The notes below the pieces were generated by a model. The model was given only the letters and a program-made list of their open reading frames with translations. It did not search any database and was not told the DNA's origin. A stretch of 64,000 nt of DNA, from assembly GCA_945882315.1 (NCBI GenBank), contig CAMCWB010000006.1, positions 23,448 through 87,447 of the forward strand, written 5' to 3'. Shown here piece by piece: positions 26,701 to 35,354 of the stretch; the first letter of the stretch is position 1, and every line of letters begins with the position of its first letter. The position numbers and the translations under genes are program-made. The DNA comes from Bauldia litoralis. Lineage in GTDB: Bacteria; Pseudomonadota; Alphaproteobacteria; Rhizobiales; Kaistiaceae.

Positions 26701-29211
26701 CTTGATGCCGATGGCGGGGCCGGCGGCCTCGATCGGGCGCTTGAGCCGGCGCTCGACGGCACGGCCATTGGTGTCGGTGAGGCGCAGGATGACCTCGCCT
26801 TCGAGTAGCCTGGTGGTCGTCATCAGGGTCGGCAGCGTGATCTCGGCAACCGCCGTGCCGTCCTCGCTCGTCTCGGCATAGAGGTCGAGCGGCTGGCGGA
26901 AGCTGCTGGCCGCGTCGTCGGCCAGGCCGAAGCTGTAGCCGGGATAGGCCTCCATCGACGTGACCGGACGCACCGTGATGTCGCCCTCGACGCGCAGGCC
27001 CGGCGCGGTCGCGCCATAGAGATATTTCGCGAGGATATCGACATTGTTCGGCGTCGTGCGGCCCAGCACCTTGGCCTCTGTCTCGATGTCGAAGGCAAGC
27101 CGTTCCGGTTCGAAGTCTTCGACGAGGAAGGCGACATCGCCGATCGCGTCGCCCTTCGGGTCGGCATAGAGCCGCGCCCGCCATGAGCCGCGCATCGAAT
27201 CGCCGTCGAGCTTGACGCCGGTCGAGTAGCCACCGACGCCTCCGTCGGAGAGCGTCCAGCGATTGAACTCGACGCCGTCGGGCCGCTCGAAGACCAGCGT
27301 CATCGGCAGGTCGCCGATCGCCTCGGCCTTGGCGTCGCGGACGAGAGCGGTCAGGAAGACCGTCTCGCCCGGCCGGTAGATGCCGCGCTCGGTCGTCATG
27401 AAGACGTCGATCGGGCCCGGCGCCGGGCGTCCGTCGACGCCGCGGTCGGTGAGGTCGAAGGCGGCGCGGCCGACATTCAGGAAGGAATAGTCGGCGCCCA
27501 ACTCGGCGTCGACGATCTGCGGGGCGGAGCCGCCCGCGCCACGGGCAAGGCCGGGCTCGAAGCGCGCATAGCCGTCGGCATTGGTGGTCGCCTCGCCGAG
27601 GATGTCGTCATTCGCCGCGACGAGCCGCACCTTGGCGCCTTCGACCGGCTTCGCGCTGGTCAGCGAGCGCACGATCACATGCACGCCGTCATCGGCGGAG
27701 AGCGAGGTCAGGCCGAGGTCGGAGACCACGAACCACTGCGTCGCCACCATCCCGTATTCGTCGACATTCGTGGCCGGGCTGGCGGTGATGACATAGGCGC
27801 CGGGCTTCAGCCCCGGCAGGACCTGCGACACCGGGATGGCAGTCGTGACATTCTCGTTGAGGCGCGAGGTAATGCCGATCTCGCCTTCCCAGACCTTCTC
27901 GCCGGTCTCGTCGCCGATCCGGTCGGCGTAATAGCGGCTGAGCTGCTGGAGGACGGTGCCCTCGCGGACCGCGCCGGCAAGCCCGCGGTCGCTGATCCGG
28001 TAGATCGTCGCCTTGGCCTTGTCGGTGTTGACCGAGATGACCGGGATGGAGGCGCCTTCGCCGGCCGGCAGCACATAGGCATTGCCCGAGAAGCCGATCC
28101 AGGGCGCGCGGTCGCGGACATAGAGGTCGAGCTCGGCGGTCTGCGCCAGCGTCTCACCGTCGGCCGAGGGCAGGCCGGCGCGGACGCGGACCTTGTAGCG
28201 GCTGCCATGCTTGACGCCATCGACGCAGATCTGCCGGATTTCCGGCTCGATGGCGAGGCCGCTGCCGCCTTCGACGACGATGTAATCGGCGAGTTCCGGC
28301 CGCGATATCGGCAAATCGTCGGAGAAGGAGACGCAGATGCGCGGATTGGCGGCGTCCGAATCGACGGTGTTGCTGAGGATGCGGAAGCCGTATTGTGCGA
28401 CGAGCTGGTCGTAGGTGGAGCGGAGCGGCGCATTGTCGACCAGCGCCAGGCTGGCGCGATAGGAACGGATCGCCGTCTTCCAGTTGTCGCGCTTGTTCAT
28501 GCCGTCGCCGAGGAGCATCAGCGCTTCCGCCTTGTCCTCGGGAGTCTCGGCGCGGAGATAGGCGTTGATCGCCCCGGCGGTGACATCGCGCCAGACATCC
28601 TGCTGCTCGGTCCAGTTCTGCGGCGAGCGGCTGTTGTTGGCCACGGCGAAGTCGAGCCAGCCGGCAACATCCTCGACCGACAGCGTGATCGCGCGACCGA
28701 AGAGGCTGGCGGCGCCGTCATAGTTACCGCCGCGATAGGCGTTGCCGCCGTCGCTGCGCAGCGTCGCGAAGCTGGCGTCATCCGGGTTGAAGCGGCGCTT
28801 GAGGTCGGCGATCAGGGTGCGCGATTCGTCGATATAGGCGCTGGCGACGAAGCTGAGCTCGCCCAGCCGCTGCCGCTCGATCGAGGGCGTCACCTCGGCG
28901 GTCATCACGATGCGCCCGGCAGTGGCGCCCGCCGTCGTCGAAAGCGGACCGAAGTCGCTCTTCAGGAAGCACCAGCCGGCTTTCTCGTTGAAGGTGAAGG
29001 CCTGGCAGGAATTGTCGGCGAGACAGGCCTGCTCGCAGCCGGGGAGGTCGACATCCTTCACCGTCTTGAGGTCGAAGCCGGCATAGTCGGCGCCGGGACT
29101 GACGATCACGCGGCGTTCCGCGGCATGGCCAGGAGCGGACGCGGCGGCGATTCCCGCGGTGAAGGCGAGCGTGAGCCCCGCGACGCGGGCCCAAACCGAC
29201 AATTTGCGCAT
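23716..29211 (-). CDS. Alpha-2-macroglobulin family lipoprotein-like/periplasmic protease inhibitor with N-terminal PAN domain
   Basis: This 1831-residue secreted protein is given its start at 29211 because a GGAG lies 11 bases upstream and the product begins with a clear signal peptide (MRKLSVWARVAGLTLAFTAG...GHAA). A PAN/apple-like module with four cysteines follows (CEQACLADNSCQAF, about residues 57-70). After it comes the long series of macroglobulin beta domains. The thioester motif is CAEQ in YPYGCAEQLTS, about residue 1377, so the protein should form the reactive thioester used to trap proteases. The signal peptide lacks an obvious lipobox, unlike E. coli YfhM. It is transcribed toward pbpC and divergently from urtA. 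Confidence 0.92.
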   Translation of the reverse strand: MRKLSVWARVAGLTLAFTAGIAAASAPGHAAERRVIVSPGADYAGFDLKTVKDVDLPGCEQACLADNSCQAFTFNEKAGWCFLKSDFGPLSTTAGATAGRIVMTAEVTPSIERQRLGELSFVASAYIDESRTLIADLKRRFNPDDASFATLRSDGGNAYRGGNYDGAASLFGRAITLSVEDVAGWLDFAVANNSRSPQNWTEQQDVWRDVTAGAINAYLRAETPEDKAEALMLLGDGMNKRDNWKTAIRSYRASLALVDNAPLRSTYDQLVAQYGFRILSNTVDSDAANPRICVSFSDDLPISRPELADYIVVEGGSGLAIEPEIRQICVDGVKHGSRYKVRVRAGLPSADGETLAQTAELDLYVRDRAPWIGFSGNAYVLPAGEGASIPVISVNTDKAKATIYRISDRGLAGAVREGTVLQQLSRYYADRIGDETGEKVWEGEIGITSRLNENVTTAIPVSQVLPGLKPGAYVITASPATNVDEYGMVATQWFVVSDLGLTSLSADDGVHVIVRSLTSAKPVEGAKVRLVAANDDILGEATTNADGYARFEPGLARGAGGSAPQIVDAELGADYSFLNVGRAAFDLTDRGVDGRPAPGPIDVFMTTERGIYRPGETVFLTALVRDAKAEAIGDLPMTLVFERPDGVEFNRWTLSDGGVGGYSTGVKLDGDSMRGSWRARLYADPKGDAIGDVAFLVEDFEPERLAFDIETEAKVLGRTTPNNVDILAKYLYGATAPGLRVEGDITVRPVTSMEAYPGYSFGLADDAASSFRQPLDLYAETSEDGTAVAEITLPTLMTTTRLLEGEVILRLTDTNGRAVERRLKRPIEAAGPAIGIKSLFEGEDVPEGGDARFEAIMVGQDGARTAATGLEWTVDRIETDYQWYRVDGNWRYEPVTTTERVASGTIDASITSAAPIEAPVDWGRYRLTVTSKDDRPVASSVDFNAGWYVAATSVETPDVLQVALDKPAYAVGDTAKLRLDPRFAGIALVSVIDNRLITMKAVDVPEGGTVVDLPVTEEWGPGAYVSAALYRPMDVEAKRMPSRALGITWAKVAPGDRQLSVSLGIADEIRPRGPMVIPVTLGNLKPDTSAFITVAAVDVGILNLTEFKTPAPDDWYFGQRRLGTEIRDLYGLLIDRTQGKPGSVRSGGDGGSGRLQAPPPTQKLVAFFSGIVEVGPDGNAEVSFDLPEFNGSVRVMAMAWTDDAVGHAEKDVIVRDPVVVAASVPRFLATGDSSRLLVEINNVAGAAGDYRLAIEAGEGLTLAAEDMERTIPLAAAQRTSVTVSITGATPGDHEIRITLSPPSGEAFPMDLVLGVRPPGADVTRRNIVAVNGGGRLTVGGDTLAEFVPGTTSVTVSLGGAGRLDVAGILAALDRYPYGCAEQLTSRALPLVYLDDVAGSIGIASDTEVHERVQVAIAGVLAKQTSSGSFGLWGPYDGGDLWLDAYVTDFLTRAAERGFDVPQQARDFALSNLQNRLSYAQDFTNGGEDIAYALYVLARAGKAAIGDLRYYAESKLDAFATPLAKAQIGAALALYGDRRRTDAAFAAALADLDRKPDDPNKWRVDYGTKLRDEAAVLTLAAETQTQSVDIRKLATRIAASAESKRWTSTQEQSWMMLAAAALIRDASESKFSIDGETVDGPLFRKFDGTRLASTPVSIENLGQQPLDAVVSTTGVPSVPEPAGGNGYSILREYFTPEGNAVDIATVGQNDRFVVVLTVTGDRSRGGRLLVVDPIPAGFEIENPNLSASGQVSAYDWLSVDNTAVHTEARTDRFVAALNRAEGDAQEFSVAYTMRAVSPGVFAQPGATVEDMYRPELFARTATGKVEVVGPTR

Positions 29212-29528
29212 GATGAGAAGCTCCGAAACGGCCATGGCCTCTGGAAGCCGCGATCCTACGAGCCTCACCCGACCCGGTAAAGCGACGGCGGTCACATGAC
29301 GCGACTTGTCATGCCGGTTGTTCGCGGCGCTACGGAATCTCTGGTCAATTTTTGGGCCTGATCAATTCCGCGCCACGGGCCTCTACCGCACTGCGCAAAA
29401 ACGCGTCACTGCATTGCGGGAGCGTCATGAATGCTTTGCAAATCCCGCCAAGCACCCTCTGGCACACGACTTGCGGAATGGCGCCACGGCGTCCTCCCGC
29501 GACGTCCAGTTCCAACAGGGGGAATTAC
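29212..29528. other. Divergent intergenic region between the alpha-2-macroglobulin gene and urtA
   Basis: These 317 bases contain the promoters of both genes. A sigma-54 promoter for urtA is at 29460-29475. Open frames in it lack ribosome-binding sites. No repeat family member is present. Confidence 0.6.
29460..29475 (+). promoter_or_regulatory. Sigma-54 (RpoN) -24/-12 promoter of the urea transporter operon
   Basis: TGGCACACGACTTGCG fits the consensus TGGCACR-N4-TTGC at every invariant position, including the GG and GC doublets at correct spacing. It lies 54 bases upstream of the urtA start. Urea transport is usually under NtrC control in alphaproteobacteria, so nitrogen-limited expression is expected. 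No convincing NtrC enhancer was identified by eye. Confidence 0.78.
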
Positions 29529-30824
29529 ATGTTTACGAAACGGAGTGCCGCATGGTCGGCCTTGGCAGCAGCGGCGGTAACGCTGCCGCTCGCCACGGGC
29601 GCCTTTGCTCAGGAGGAGACGATCAAGGTCGGCATCCTCCATTCGCTGTCGGGCACGATGGCGATTTCCGAGACGACGTTGAAAGACGTCATGCTCATGC
29701 TCATCGAGAAGCAGAACGAGAAGGGCGGTCTTCTCGGCAAGAAGCTCGAAGCCGTGGTCGTCGATCCGGCGTCGGATTGGCCGCTCTTCGCCGAAAAGGC
29801 GCGCGAGCTGATCGAAGTGAACAAGGTTGCCGCGGTGTTCGGCTGCTGGACCTCGTCCTCGCGCAAGTCGGTTCTGCCGGTTTTCGAAGAGCTGAACAGC
29901 CTGCTCTTCTATCCCGTGCAGTATGAAGGCGAGGAAAGCTCCAGGAACGTCTTCTACACCGGCGCCGCTCCGAACCAGCAGGCCATCCCGGCCGTCGACT
30001 ACCTCATGAACGACGAAGGCGTCGAGCGTTGGGTGCTGGCCGGCACCGACTACGTCTATCCGCGCACCACCAACAAGATTCTCGAGGCCTATCTCCAGGC
30101 CAAGGGCGTCGCGCCGGAAGACATCATGATCAACTACACGCCCTTCGGTCATTCCGACTGGCAGACGATCGTCGCCGACATCAAGGCGTTCGGCTCGGCC
30201 GGCAAGAAGACCGCGGTGGTCTCGACCATCAACGGCGATGCCAACATTCCCTTCTACAAGGAACTCGGCAATGCCGGCGTGAAGGCCGAAGATATCCCGG
30301 TCGTCGCCTTCTCGGTCGGTGAAGAAGAGCTCGCCGGTCTCGACACGGCGCCGCTCGTCGGCCATCTCGCCGCCTGGAACTACTTCCAGTCGGTCGACGT
30401 GCCGGTCAACGCCGAGTTCATCTCGGCCTGGAAGACCTTCATCAAGAACGACAAGCGCGTCACCAACGATCCGATGGAAGCGCATGTCATTGGCTTCAAC
30501 ATGTGGGTCGAAGCGGTCGAAAAGGCCGGCACTACCGATCCGGATGCGGTCATCGACTCGATCATCGGCGTCTCCGTGCCGAACCTGACCGGCGGCTTCT
30601 CGACCATGATGCCGAACCATCACATCACCAAGCCGGTCCTCATCGGCGAGATCCAGGCCGACGGCCAGTTCGACGTGGTGTGGGAAACTTCGGGCCTCGT
30701 CGTCGGTGACGAGTGGTCGGATTACCTCCCGGACTCGAAGGACCTGATCTCTGATTGGCGTGCCCCGATGTCCTGCGGCAACTTTAACGTTGCCACCGGC
30801 AAGTGCGGCGGCAAGGGCAGCTAG
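29529..30824 (+). CDS. urtA: Urea ABC transporter substrate-binding protein
   Basis: The 431-residue periplasmic receptor has a signal peptide (MFTKRSAAWSALAAAAVTLP...GAFA). The mature start EETIKVGILHSLSGTMAISE and the later blocks VFGCWTSSSRKSVLPVFEE and LLFYPVQYEGEESS are characteristic of UrtA. The start is set by AGGGGGAA just before ATG 29529; the long upstream frame is not coding. Binding of urea (or short amides) feeds the UrtBC channel. It is followed by a perfect palindrome and urtB, and is preceded by a sigma-54 promoter. Confidence 0.96.
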   Translation: MFTKRSAAWSALAAAAVTLPLATGAFAQEETIKVGILHSLSGTMAISETTLKDVMLMLIEKQNEKGGLLGKKLEAVVVDPASDWPLFAEKARELIEVNKVAAVFGCWTSSSRKSVLPVFEELNSLLFYPVQYEGEESSRNVFYTGAAPNQQAIPAVDYLMNDEGVERWVLAGTDYVYPRTTNKILEAYLQAKGVAPEDIMINYTPFGHSDWQTIVADIKAFGSAGKKTAVVSTINGDANIPFYKELGNAGVKAEDIPVVAFSVGEEELAGLDTAPLVGHLAAWNYFQSVDVPVNAEFISAWKTFIKNDKRVTNDPMEAHVIGFNMWVEAVEKAGTTDPDAVIDSIIGVSVPNLTGGFSTMMPNHHITKPVLIGEIQADGQFDVVWETSGLVVGDEWSDYLPDSKDLISDWRAPMSCGNFNVATGKCGGKGS

Positions 30825-30858
30825 CCCGGGCTTCGGTCGTCAGACCTCGACGCGCTAC

Positions 30859-30882
30859 GGGAGGCGGCTGCAGCCGCCTCCC
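30859..30882 (+). terminator. Perfect 24-base palindrome between urtA and urtB
   Basis: GGGAGGCGGCTG is directly followed by its exact reverse complement, 35 bases after the urtA stop, with a short pyrimidine stretch (CTTTCC) after it. It is well placed to cause partial termination or to stabilise the urtA message, giving an excess of binding protein over membrane subunits. Confidence 0.65.
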
Positions 30883-30918
30883 GCTTTCCGGCAACCGAAA
30901 GCGGCCGCTTTTATTTCC

Positions 30919-32532
30919 ATGCGCAATCCATTCCGACATGTCCTCGCCGCGCTTTGTCTGATGATGGTGGCGCTTGCCGGCATCGTTCCGGCCGCCGCGC
31001 AGGATCTTTCCGCCCTCATCGATACGCTCGGCAAGGGTGGCTACAACGAAATCGAGAAACAGGTCCAGGCGCTCGCCGCGACCGGCGACGCCTCGGTGGC
31101 GCCTGTTCTCGAAGCACTTGGCGAGGGGGATCTCTACGTCCGCAAGAGCGACAAGAAGGTCTTCATTGCCAAGGGCTCCGGCACCCTGGCGCTCTCCGAT
31201 CCGCTGACCGGCGCAGCCGCCGGCGAGGCGGCCTCCGGTGAGCTCGATCGTATCCGGGTCAACAACCGTCTTCGCCGCGCCATCCGCACCGCCATGGGCT
31301 CGCTGACGCTGATGAGCCCCGATGCCGCCGTCCGGCGCTCCGCCGTTGCTTCGGTCTTCCAGAGCGGCGACGGCGATTCCATCGCGCTCCTCGACGCGGC
31401 GCTCGAGCAGGAGAAGGAGCCGGGCATGGTCCAGGCGCTCCGCGATGCCCGCGCCGCCTCGGTCCTCCGCTCCGATCTTCCCGACGCCGAAAAGGTTGCC
31501 GCCGTCGAGACGCTGACCGCGCGCGGCACGCGCGACGTGATGTCACTTCTGTTGCCGCTGGCGAACGGCCAGGGCCCGGTCGCCGAGGCGGCGGCACGGG
31601 GCGTGTCGACCATCCAGAGCGATCTCGTCATCTGGGACGCTGCCCAGAATGTCTGGTACGGCCTGTCGCTCGGGTCCGTCCTGCTGCTTGCCGCCATCGG
31701 CCTCGCCATTACCTTCGGCGTGATGGGCGTCATCAACATGGCGCATGGCGAGATGGTCATGATCGGCGCCTACACGACCTTCGTCGTGCAGGAAGTGATC
31801 CGCGCCCGCTATCCGGCACTCTTCGATTATTCGCTGGCGCTCGCCATTCCGCTCGCCTTCCTCGTCGCCGGCGCCATCGGCGTCGCCATCGAACGCGGCA
31901 TCATCCGCTATCTCTACGGCCGGCCGCTGGAGACGCTGCTCGCCACCTGGGGCATCTCGCTGATCCTCCAGCAAGCGGTCCGCACGATCTTCGGACCGAC
32001 CAACCGCCAGGTCGGCTCGCCCTCCTTCATGTCCGGCTCGATCGACATCGGCAATTTGTCGATCACCTATAACCGCTTCTGGATCATCATCTTCGCGCTC
32101 TTCGTCTTCATGATGCTGATCGTCGTGTTAAAATACACGCCCTTCGGCCTCCAGATGCGCGCCGTCACGCAGAACCGCCCGATGGCGAGCGCCATGGGCA
32201 TCCGTACCCCCTGGGTCGACGCGATGACCTTCGGCCTCGGCTCCGGCGTCGCCGGCATGGCCGGCGTGGCCCTGTCGCAGATCGACAACGTCAGCCCCAA
32301 TCTCGGCCAGAGCTACATCATCGACAGCTTCATGGTCGTGGTCTTCGGCGGCGTCGGAAACCTCTGGGGCACGCTGGTCGGCGCCTTCTCGCTCGGCATC
32401 GCCAACAAATTCCTCGAGCCCTATGCCGGCGCCGTGCTCGGCAAGATCCTGGTGCTCGTCTTCATCATTCTCTTCATCCAGAAGCGCCCACGCGGCCTCT
32501 TCGCGCTGAAGGGCAGGGCGGTGGAAGCATGA
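30919..32532 (+). CDS. urtB: Urea ABC transporter permease
   Basis: The 537-residue product has the UrtB layout. A signal-like N-terminus (MRNPFRHVLAALCLMMVALA) leads into a periplasmic helical extension up to about residue 240. A LivH-type membrane domain follows (LAITFGVMGVINMAHGEMVM near residues 263-282). The start at 30919 is preferred because it begins the signal peptide; the longer frame overlaps urtA. It ends in a 4-base overlap with urtC. Confidence 0.95.
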   Translation: MRNPFRHVLAALCLMMVALAGIVPAAAQDLSALIDTLGKGGYNEIEKQVQALAATGDASVAPVLEALGEGDLYVRKSDKKVFIAKGSGTLALSDPLTGAAAGEAASGELDRIRVNNRLRRAIRTAMGSLTLMSPDAAVRRSAVASVFQSGDGDSIALLDAALEQEKEPGMVQALRDARAASVLRSDLPDAEKVAAVETLTARGTRDVMSLLLPLANGQGPVAEAAARGVSTIQSDLVIWDAAQNVWYGLSLGSVLLLAAIGLAITFGVMGVINMAHGEMVMIGAYTTFVVQEVIRARYPALFDYSLALAIPLAFLVAGAIGVAIERGIIRYLYGRPLETLLATWGISLILQQAVRTIFGPTNRQVGSPSFMSGSIDIGNLSITYNRFWIIIFALFVFMMLIVVLKYTPFGLQMRAVTQNRPMASAMGIRTPWVDAMTFGLGSGVAGMAGVALSQIDNVSPNLGQSYIIDSFMVVVFGGVGNLWGTLVGAFSLGIANKFLEPYAGAVLGKILVLVFIILFIQKRPRGLFALKGRAVEA

Positions 32533-33686
32533 TCGCCAATTTCTTCCTGCGCGGCATCGACCGCAGCGCGATCCTCGTCATCGCCATCCTGCTCGCCGTC
32601 GCCGTGCTGGTGCCGGCTGCCAATCTCTATCTGCCGGTGACGAGCCCGTTCCATGTGCCCTCCTATGTCGTACCGCTGGTCGGCAAGTATCTGACTTATG
32701 GGCTGTTGGCGCTCTCGGTCGGCCTGATCTGGGGCTATTGCGGCATCCTCTCGCTCGGTCACGGCGCCTTCTTCGCTCTCGGCGGCTACGCCATGGGCAT
32801 GTATCTGATGCGCCAGATCGGCACGCGCGGCGTCTATGGCCACCCGATCCTGCCGGATTTCATGGTCTTCCTGAACTGGCAGGAACTGCCGGTCGCCTGG
32901 TGGGGCTTCCAGTATTTCCCCTATGCGATGCTCATGGTCGTGCTGGTGCCCGGCCTTCTCGCCTTCGTCTTCGGTTGGTTCGCCTTCCGCAGCCGCGTCA
33001 CCGGCGTCTATCTGTCGATCATCACCCAGGCGATGACCTTCGCGCTGCTGCTCGGCTTCTTCCGCAACAATTTCGGCTTCGGCGGCAATAACGGCCTGAC
33101 CGATTTCAAGGAAATCCTGGGCTTCAACGTCCAGGCGCCGATGACGCGCGGCTTCCTGTTCGCAGCCTCGGCGATCGCGCTCGCCTTCTTCTATGTGATC
33201 TGCCGCTCGATCATCAATTCCCGCTTCGGCAAGGTCATCATCGCCGTCCGCGACGCGGAGAGCCGGACGCGCTTCATCGGCTACCGCGTCGAGAACTACA
33301 AGCTGGCCGTCTGGACGCTCTCCGCCTGCATGGCCGGCGTCGCCGGGGCGCTCTACGTGCCGCAGGTCGGCATCATCAACCCCGGCGAATTCGATCCCGC
33401 CAACTCGATCGAGATCGTCGTGTGGGTCGCGGTCGGCGGCCGCGGCACGTTGGTCGGACCGATCATCGGCGCTCTCGTCGTCAACTACATGAAGACCTAC
33501 TTCACGACCGGCGCGCTGGCTCCCTATTGGCTCTTCGTGCTCGGCAGCCTGTTCATCGGCGTGACGCTCTTCCTGCCGAAGGGCATCGTCGGCACGCTCG
33601 GCGGTCTCATCGGCCGCGAGCGCCGCGTCAAGACGCCGGCGGCTGAAGCGCCGGCAACCAATCCCCAGCCGCAGGCGGCGGAGTAA
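32529..33686 (+). CDS. urtC: Urea ABC transporter permease
   Basis: The 385-residue LivM-type permease has about ten membrane segments and the signature LIWGYCGILSLGHGAFFALG (about residues 65-84), with NPGEFDPANSIEIV typical of UrtC. It overlaps urtB by 4 bases and is followed by urtD after 5 bases. With UrtB it forms the urea channel. Confidence 0.95.
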   Translation: MIANFFLRGIDRSAILVIAILLAVAVLVPAANLYLPVTSPFHVPSYVVPLVGKYLTYGLLALSVGLIWGYCGILSLGHGAFFALGGYAMGMYLMRQIGTRGVYGHPILPDFMVFLNWQELPVAWWGFQYFPYAMLMVVLVPGLLAFVFGWFAFRSRVTGVYLSIITQAMTFALLLGFFRNNFGFGGNNGLTDFKEILGFNVQAPMTRGFLFAASAIALAFFYVICRSIINSRFGKVIIAVRDAESRTRFIGYRVENYKLAVWTLSACMAGVAGALYVPQVGIINPGEFDPANSIEIVVWVAVGGRGTLVGPIIGALVVNYMKTYFTTGALAPYWLFVLGSLFIGVTLFLPKGIVGTLGGLIGRERRVKTPAAEAPATNPQPQAAE

Positions 33687-33691
33687 GCCCG

Positions 33692-34444
33692 ATGAACGAG
33701 AAGGCGAAGACCGCGCTCCTCTATCTCGACGGCGTAAGCGTATCCTTCGACGGGTTCCGCGCTCTCAACGCGCTGTCGCTGGTCATCGAGCCCGGCGAGA
33801 TGCGTGCCATCATCGGCCCGAACGGCGCCGGCAAGACGACAATGATGGATGTCATCACCGGCAAGACCAAGCCCGACGAAGGCGAGATCTATTTCGCCGG
33901 CACGGTCGACCTTCGCAAGATGGACGAGGCCTCGATCGCCTCGCTCGGCATCGGACGGAAATTCCAGAAGCCGACCGTCTTCGAAAGCCAGACTGTCTAC
34001 GACAATATCGAGCTCGCCCTCGCCGGCAAGCGCACCCCCTTTGCCGTGCTCTGGCACCGCCGCACGAAGGAGGAAGAGGATCGCATCGAGGGAATCCTCG
34101 CCACCATCCGCCTCGGCGAGAAACGCAACTGGCTCGCCGCCAACCTGTCGCACGGCCAGAAGCAATGGCTCGAGATCGGCATGCTGCTGGCGCAGGAGCC
34201 GAAGCTCCTGCTCGTCGACGAGCCCGCCGCCGGCATGACCGATGCCGAGACCGCCGAGACAGCCATCCTCCTCAAGGAGATCGCCAAGACGAAGTCGGTC
34301 GTCGTCGTCGAGCACGACATGACCTTTGTCCGCGACCTCGACGTCAAGGTCACGGTGCTGCACGAGGGCTCGGTCCTGTCGGAAGGCACCCTCGACCACG
34401 TCTCCGCCGACCCGCGCGTCGTCGAAGTCTATCTCGGAAGGTAA
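33692..34444 (+). CDS. urtD: Urea ABC transporter ATPase
   Basis: The 250-residue LivG-type ATPase has Walker A GPNGAGKTT (about residues 45-53), signature LSHGQKQWLEIGM and Walker B KLLLVDEPAAGMT. The late EHDM motif is present. The HGQ form of the signature is usual in UrtD. It lies between urtC and urtE and partners UrtE. Confidence 0.95.
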   Translation: MNEKAKTALLYLDGVSVSFDGFRALNALSLVIEPGEMRAIIGPNGAGKTTMMDVITGKTKPDEGEIYFAGTVDLRKMDEASIASLGIGRKFQKPTVFESQTVYDNIELALAGKRTPFAVLWHRRTKEEEDRIEGILATIRLGEKRNWLAANLSHGQKQWLEIGMLLAQEPKLLLVDEPAAGMTDAETAETAILLKEIAKTKSVVVVEHDMTFVRDLDVKVTVLHEGSVLSEGTLDHVSADPRVVEVYLGR

Positions 34445-34449
34445 GATCG

Positions 34450-35145
34450 ATGCTGGAAGTGGCCGACGTCGATCTTCACTACGGTGCCGCGCAGGCGCTC
34501 TGGCGCGTCTCGCTGAAGGCCGAGCCGGGCAAGGTCTCGGCCGTCATGGGCCGCAACGGCGTCTGCAAGACCAGCCTCTTGCGCGCCATCGTCGGCGAGC
34601 AGGCGATCTCGGGCGGCGAGATCCGTTTCGACGGCAAGATCCTCGGCAAGCTTCCGCCGCATGATCGCGCCCGCCTCGGCATCGCCTATGTGCCGCAGGG
34701 CCGGGATATCTTCCCGTTGTTGTCGGTGAAGGAGAATCTCGAGACCGGCTTCGCGCCGCTGCCGCGTTCCGAGCGCAACATCCCGTCCTATATTTTCGAC
34801 CTCTTCCCGGTGCTGAGCGGCATGCTCCGCCGCCGTGGTGGCGACCTTTCCGGCGGCCAGCAGCAGCAGCTCGCCATCGCCCGCGCCCTCGTCACGCGGC
34901 CGAAGCTTCTCGTCCTCGACGAGCCGACCGAGGGCATCCAGCCGTCGATCATCAAGGATATCGGCCGCGCCATCGAATGGCTGCGCGACCAGGGCACGAT
35001 CGCCATCCTGCTCGTCGAGCAGTATTTCGATTTCGTCCACGAGCTCGCCGACACTTTTGCAGTCATGGACCGCGGCGAAGTGGTTCTCGCCGGCACCCGC
35101 GCCGACATGGACGCCGACAAGGTCCGCCGCCATTTGACGGTCTAG
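34450..35145 (+). CDS. urtE: Urea ABC transporter ATPase with a Gly-to-Cys change in Walker A
   Basis: The 231-residue LivF-type ATPase starts at 34450, five bases after urtD. Signature LSGGQQQQLAIARAL, Walker B KLLVLDEPTEGIQP and VEQYFDF are intact. The Walker A loop reads GRNGVCKTS, so Cys39 stands where the invariant glycine of GxxGxGKT would be (TGC instead of GGC). This change would be expected to disturb the phosphate-binding loop. It may be a real variant or a base-calling error. The gene is otherwise complete and ends the urt operon. Confidence 0.93.
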   Translation: MLEVADVDLHYGAAQALWRVSLKAEPGKVSAVMGRNGVCKTSLLRAIVGEQAISGGEIRFDGKILGKLPPHDRARLGIAYVPQGRDIFPLLSVKENLETGFAPLPRSERNIPSYIFDLFPVLSGMLRRRGGDLSGGQQQQLAIARALVTRPKLLVLDEPTEGIQPSIIKDIGRAIEWLRDQGTIAILLVEQYFDFVHELADTFAVMDRGEVVLAGTRADMDADKVRRHLTV

Positions 35146-35167
35146 CGCTCCGGCATACTCTCCCGTT

Positions 35168-35312
35168 ATCGGCGGGCTTGACCCGCCGACCCATTCCGTG
35201 ACCTCGCAGCTCGGGAACGCGTATGACGTTTCTGCTGGCAAGATGTACCTGTATGGAACGCCTGATTCCGATGTTGGGAATCGGAGTGGATCGGCGGGTC
35301 AAGCCCGCCGAT
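35168..35312. repeat. Element bounded by 22-base inverted repeats
   Basis: A 22-base sequence at 35168-35189 containing GGCGGGCTTGACCCGCC returns exactly inverted at 35291-35312. Each end is itself a near-palindrome. The 145-base unit lies between urtE and the acetyltransferase gene, with no coding capacity. It shares the core GGGCTTGACCC with family C repeats at 21260 and 54866. Confidence 0.75.
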
Positions 35313-35333
35313 GACGCCGAGTGGAGGAGAATC

Positions 35334-35354
35334 ATGACGGAGACCAAGCGTTGA
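35334..35354 (+). other. Six-codon upstream open frame overlapping the acetyltransferase start
   Basis: ATGACGGAGACCAAGCGTTGA has a strong ribosome-binding site (GGAGGAG at about 35323-35329). Its stop overlaps the in-frame TTG at 35351 proposed as the acetyltransferase start. It may couple translation, or it may mark a small frameshift near the true 5' end of the gene. Confidence 0.4.
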
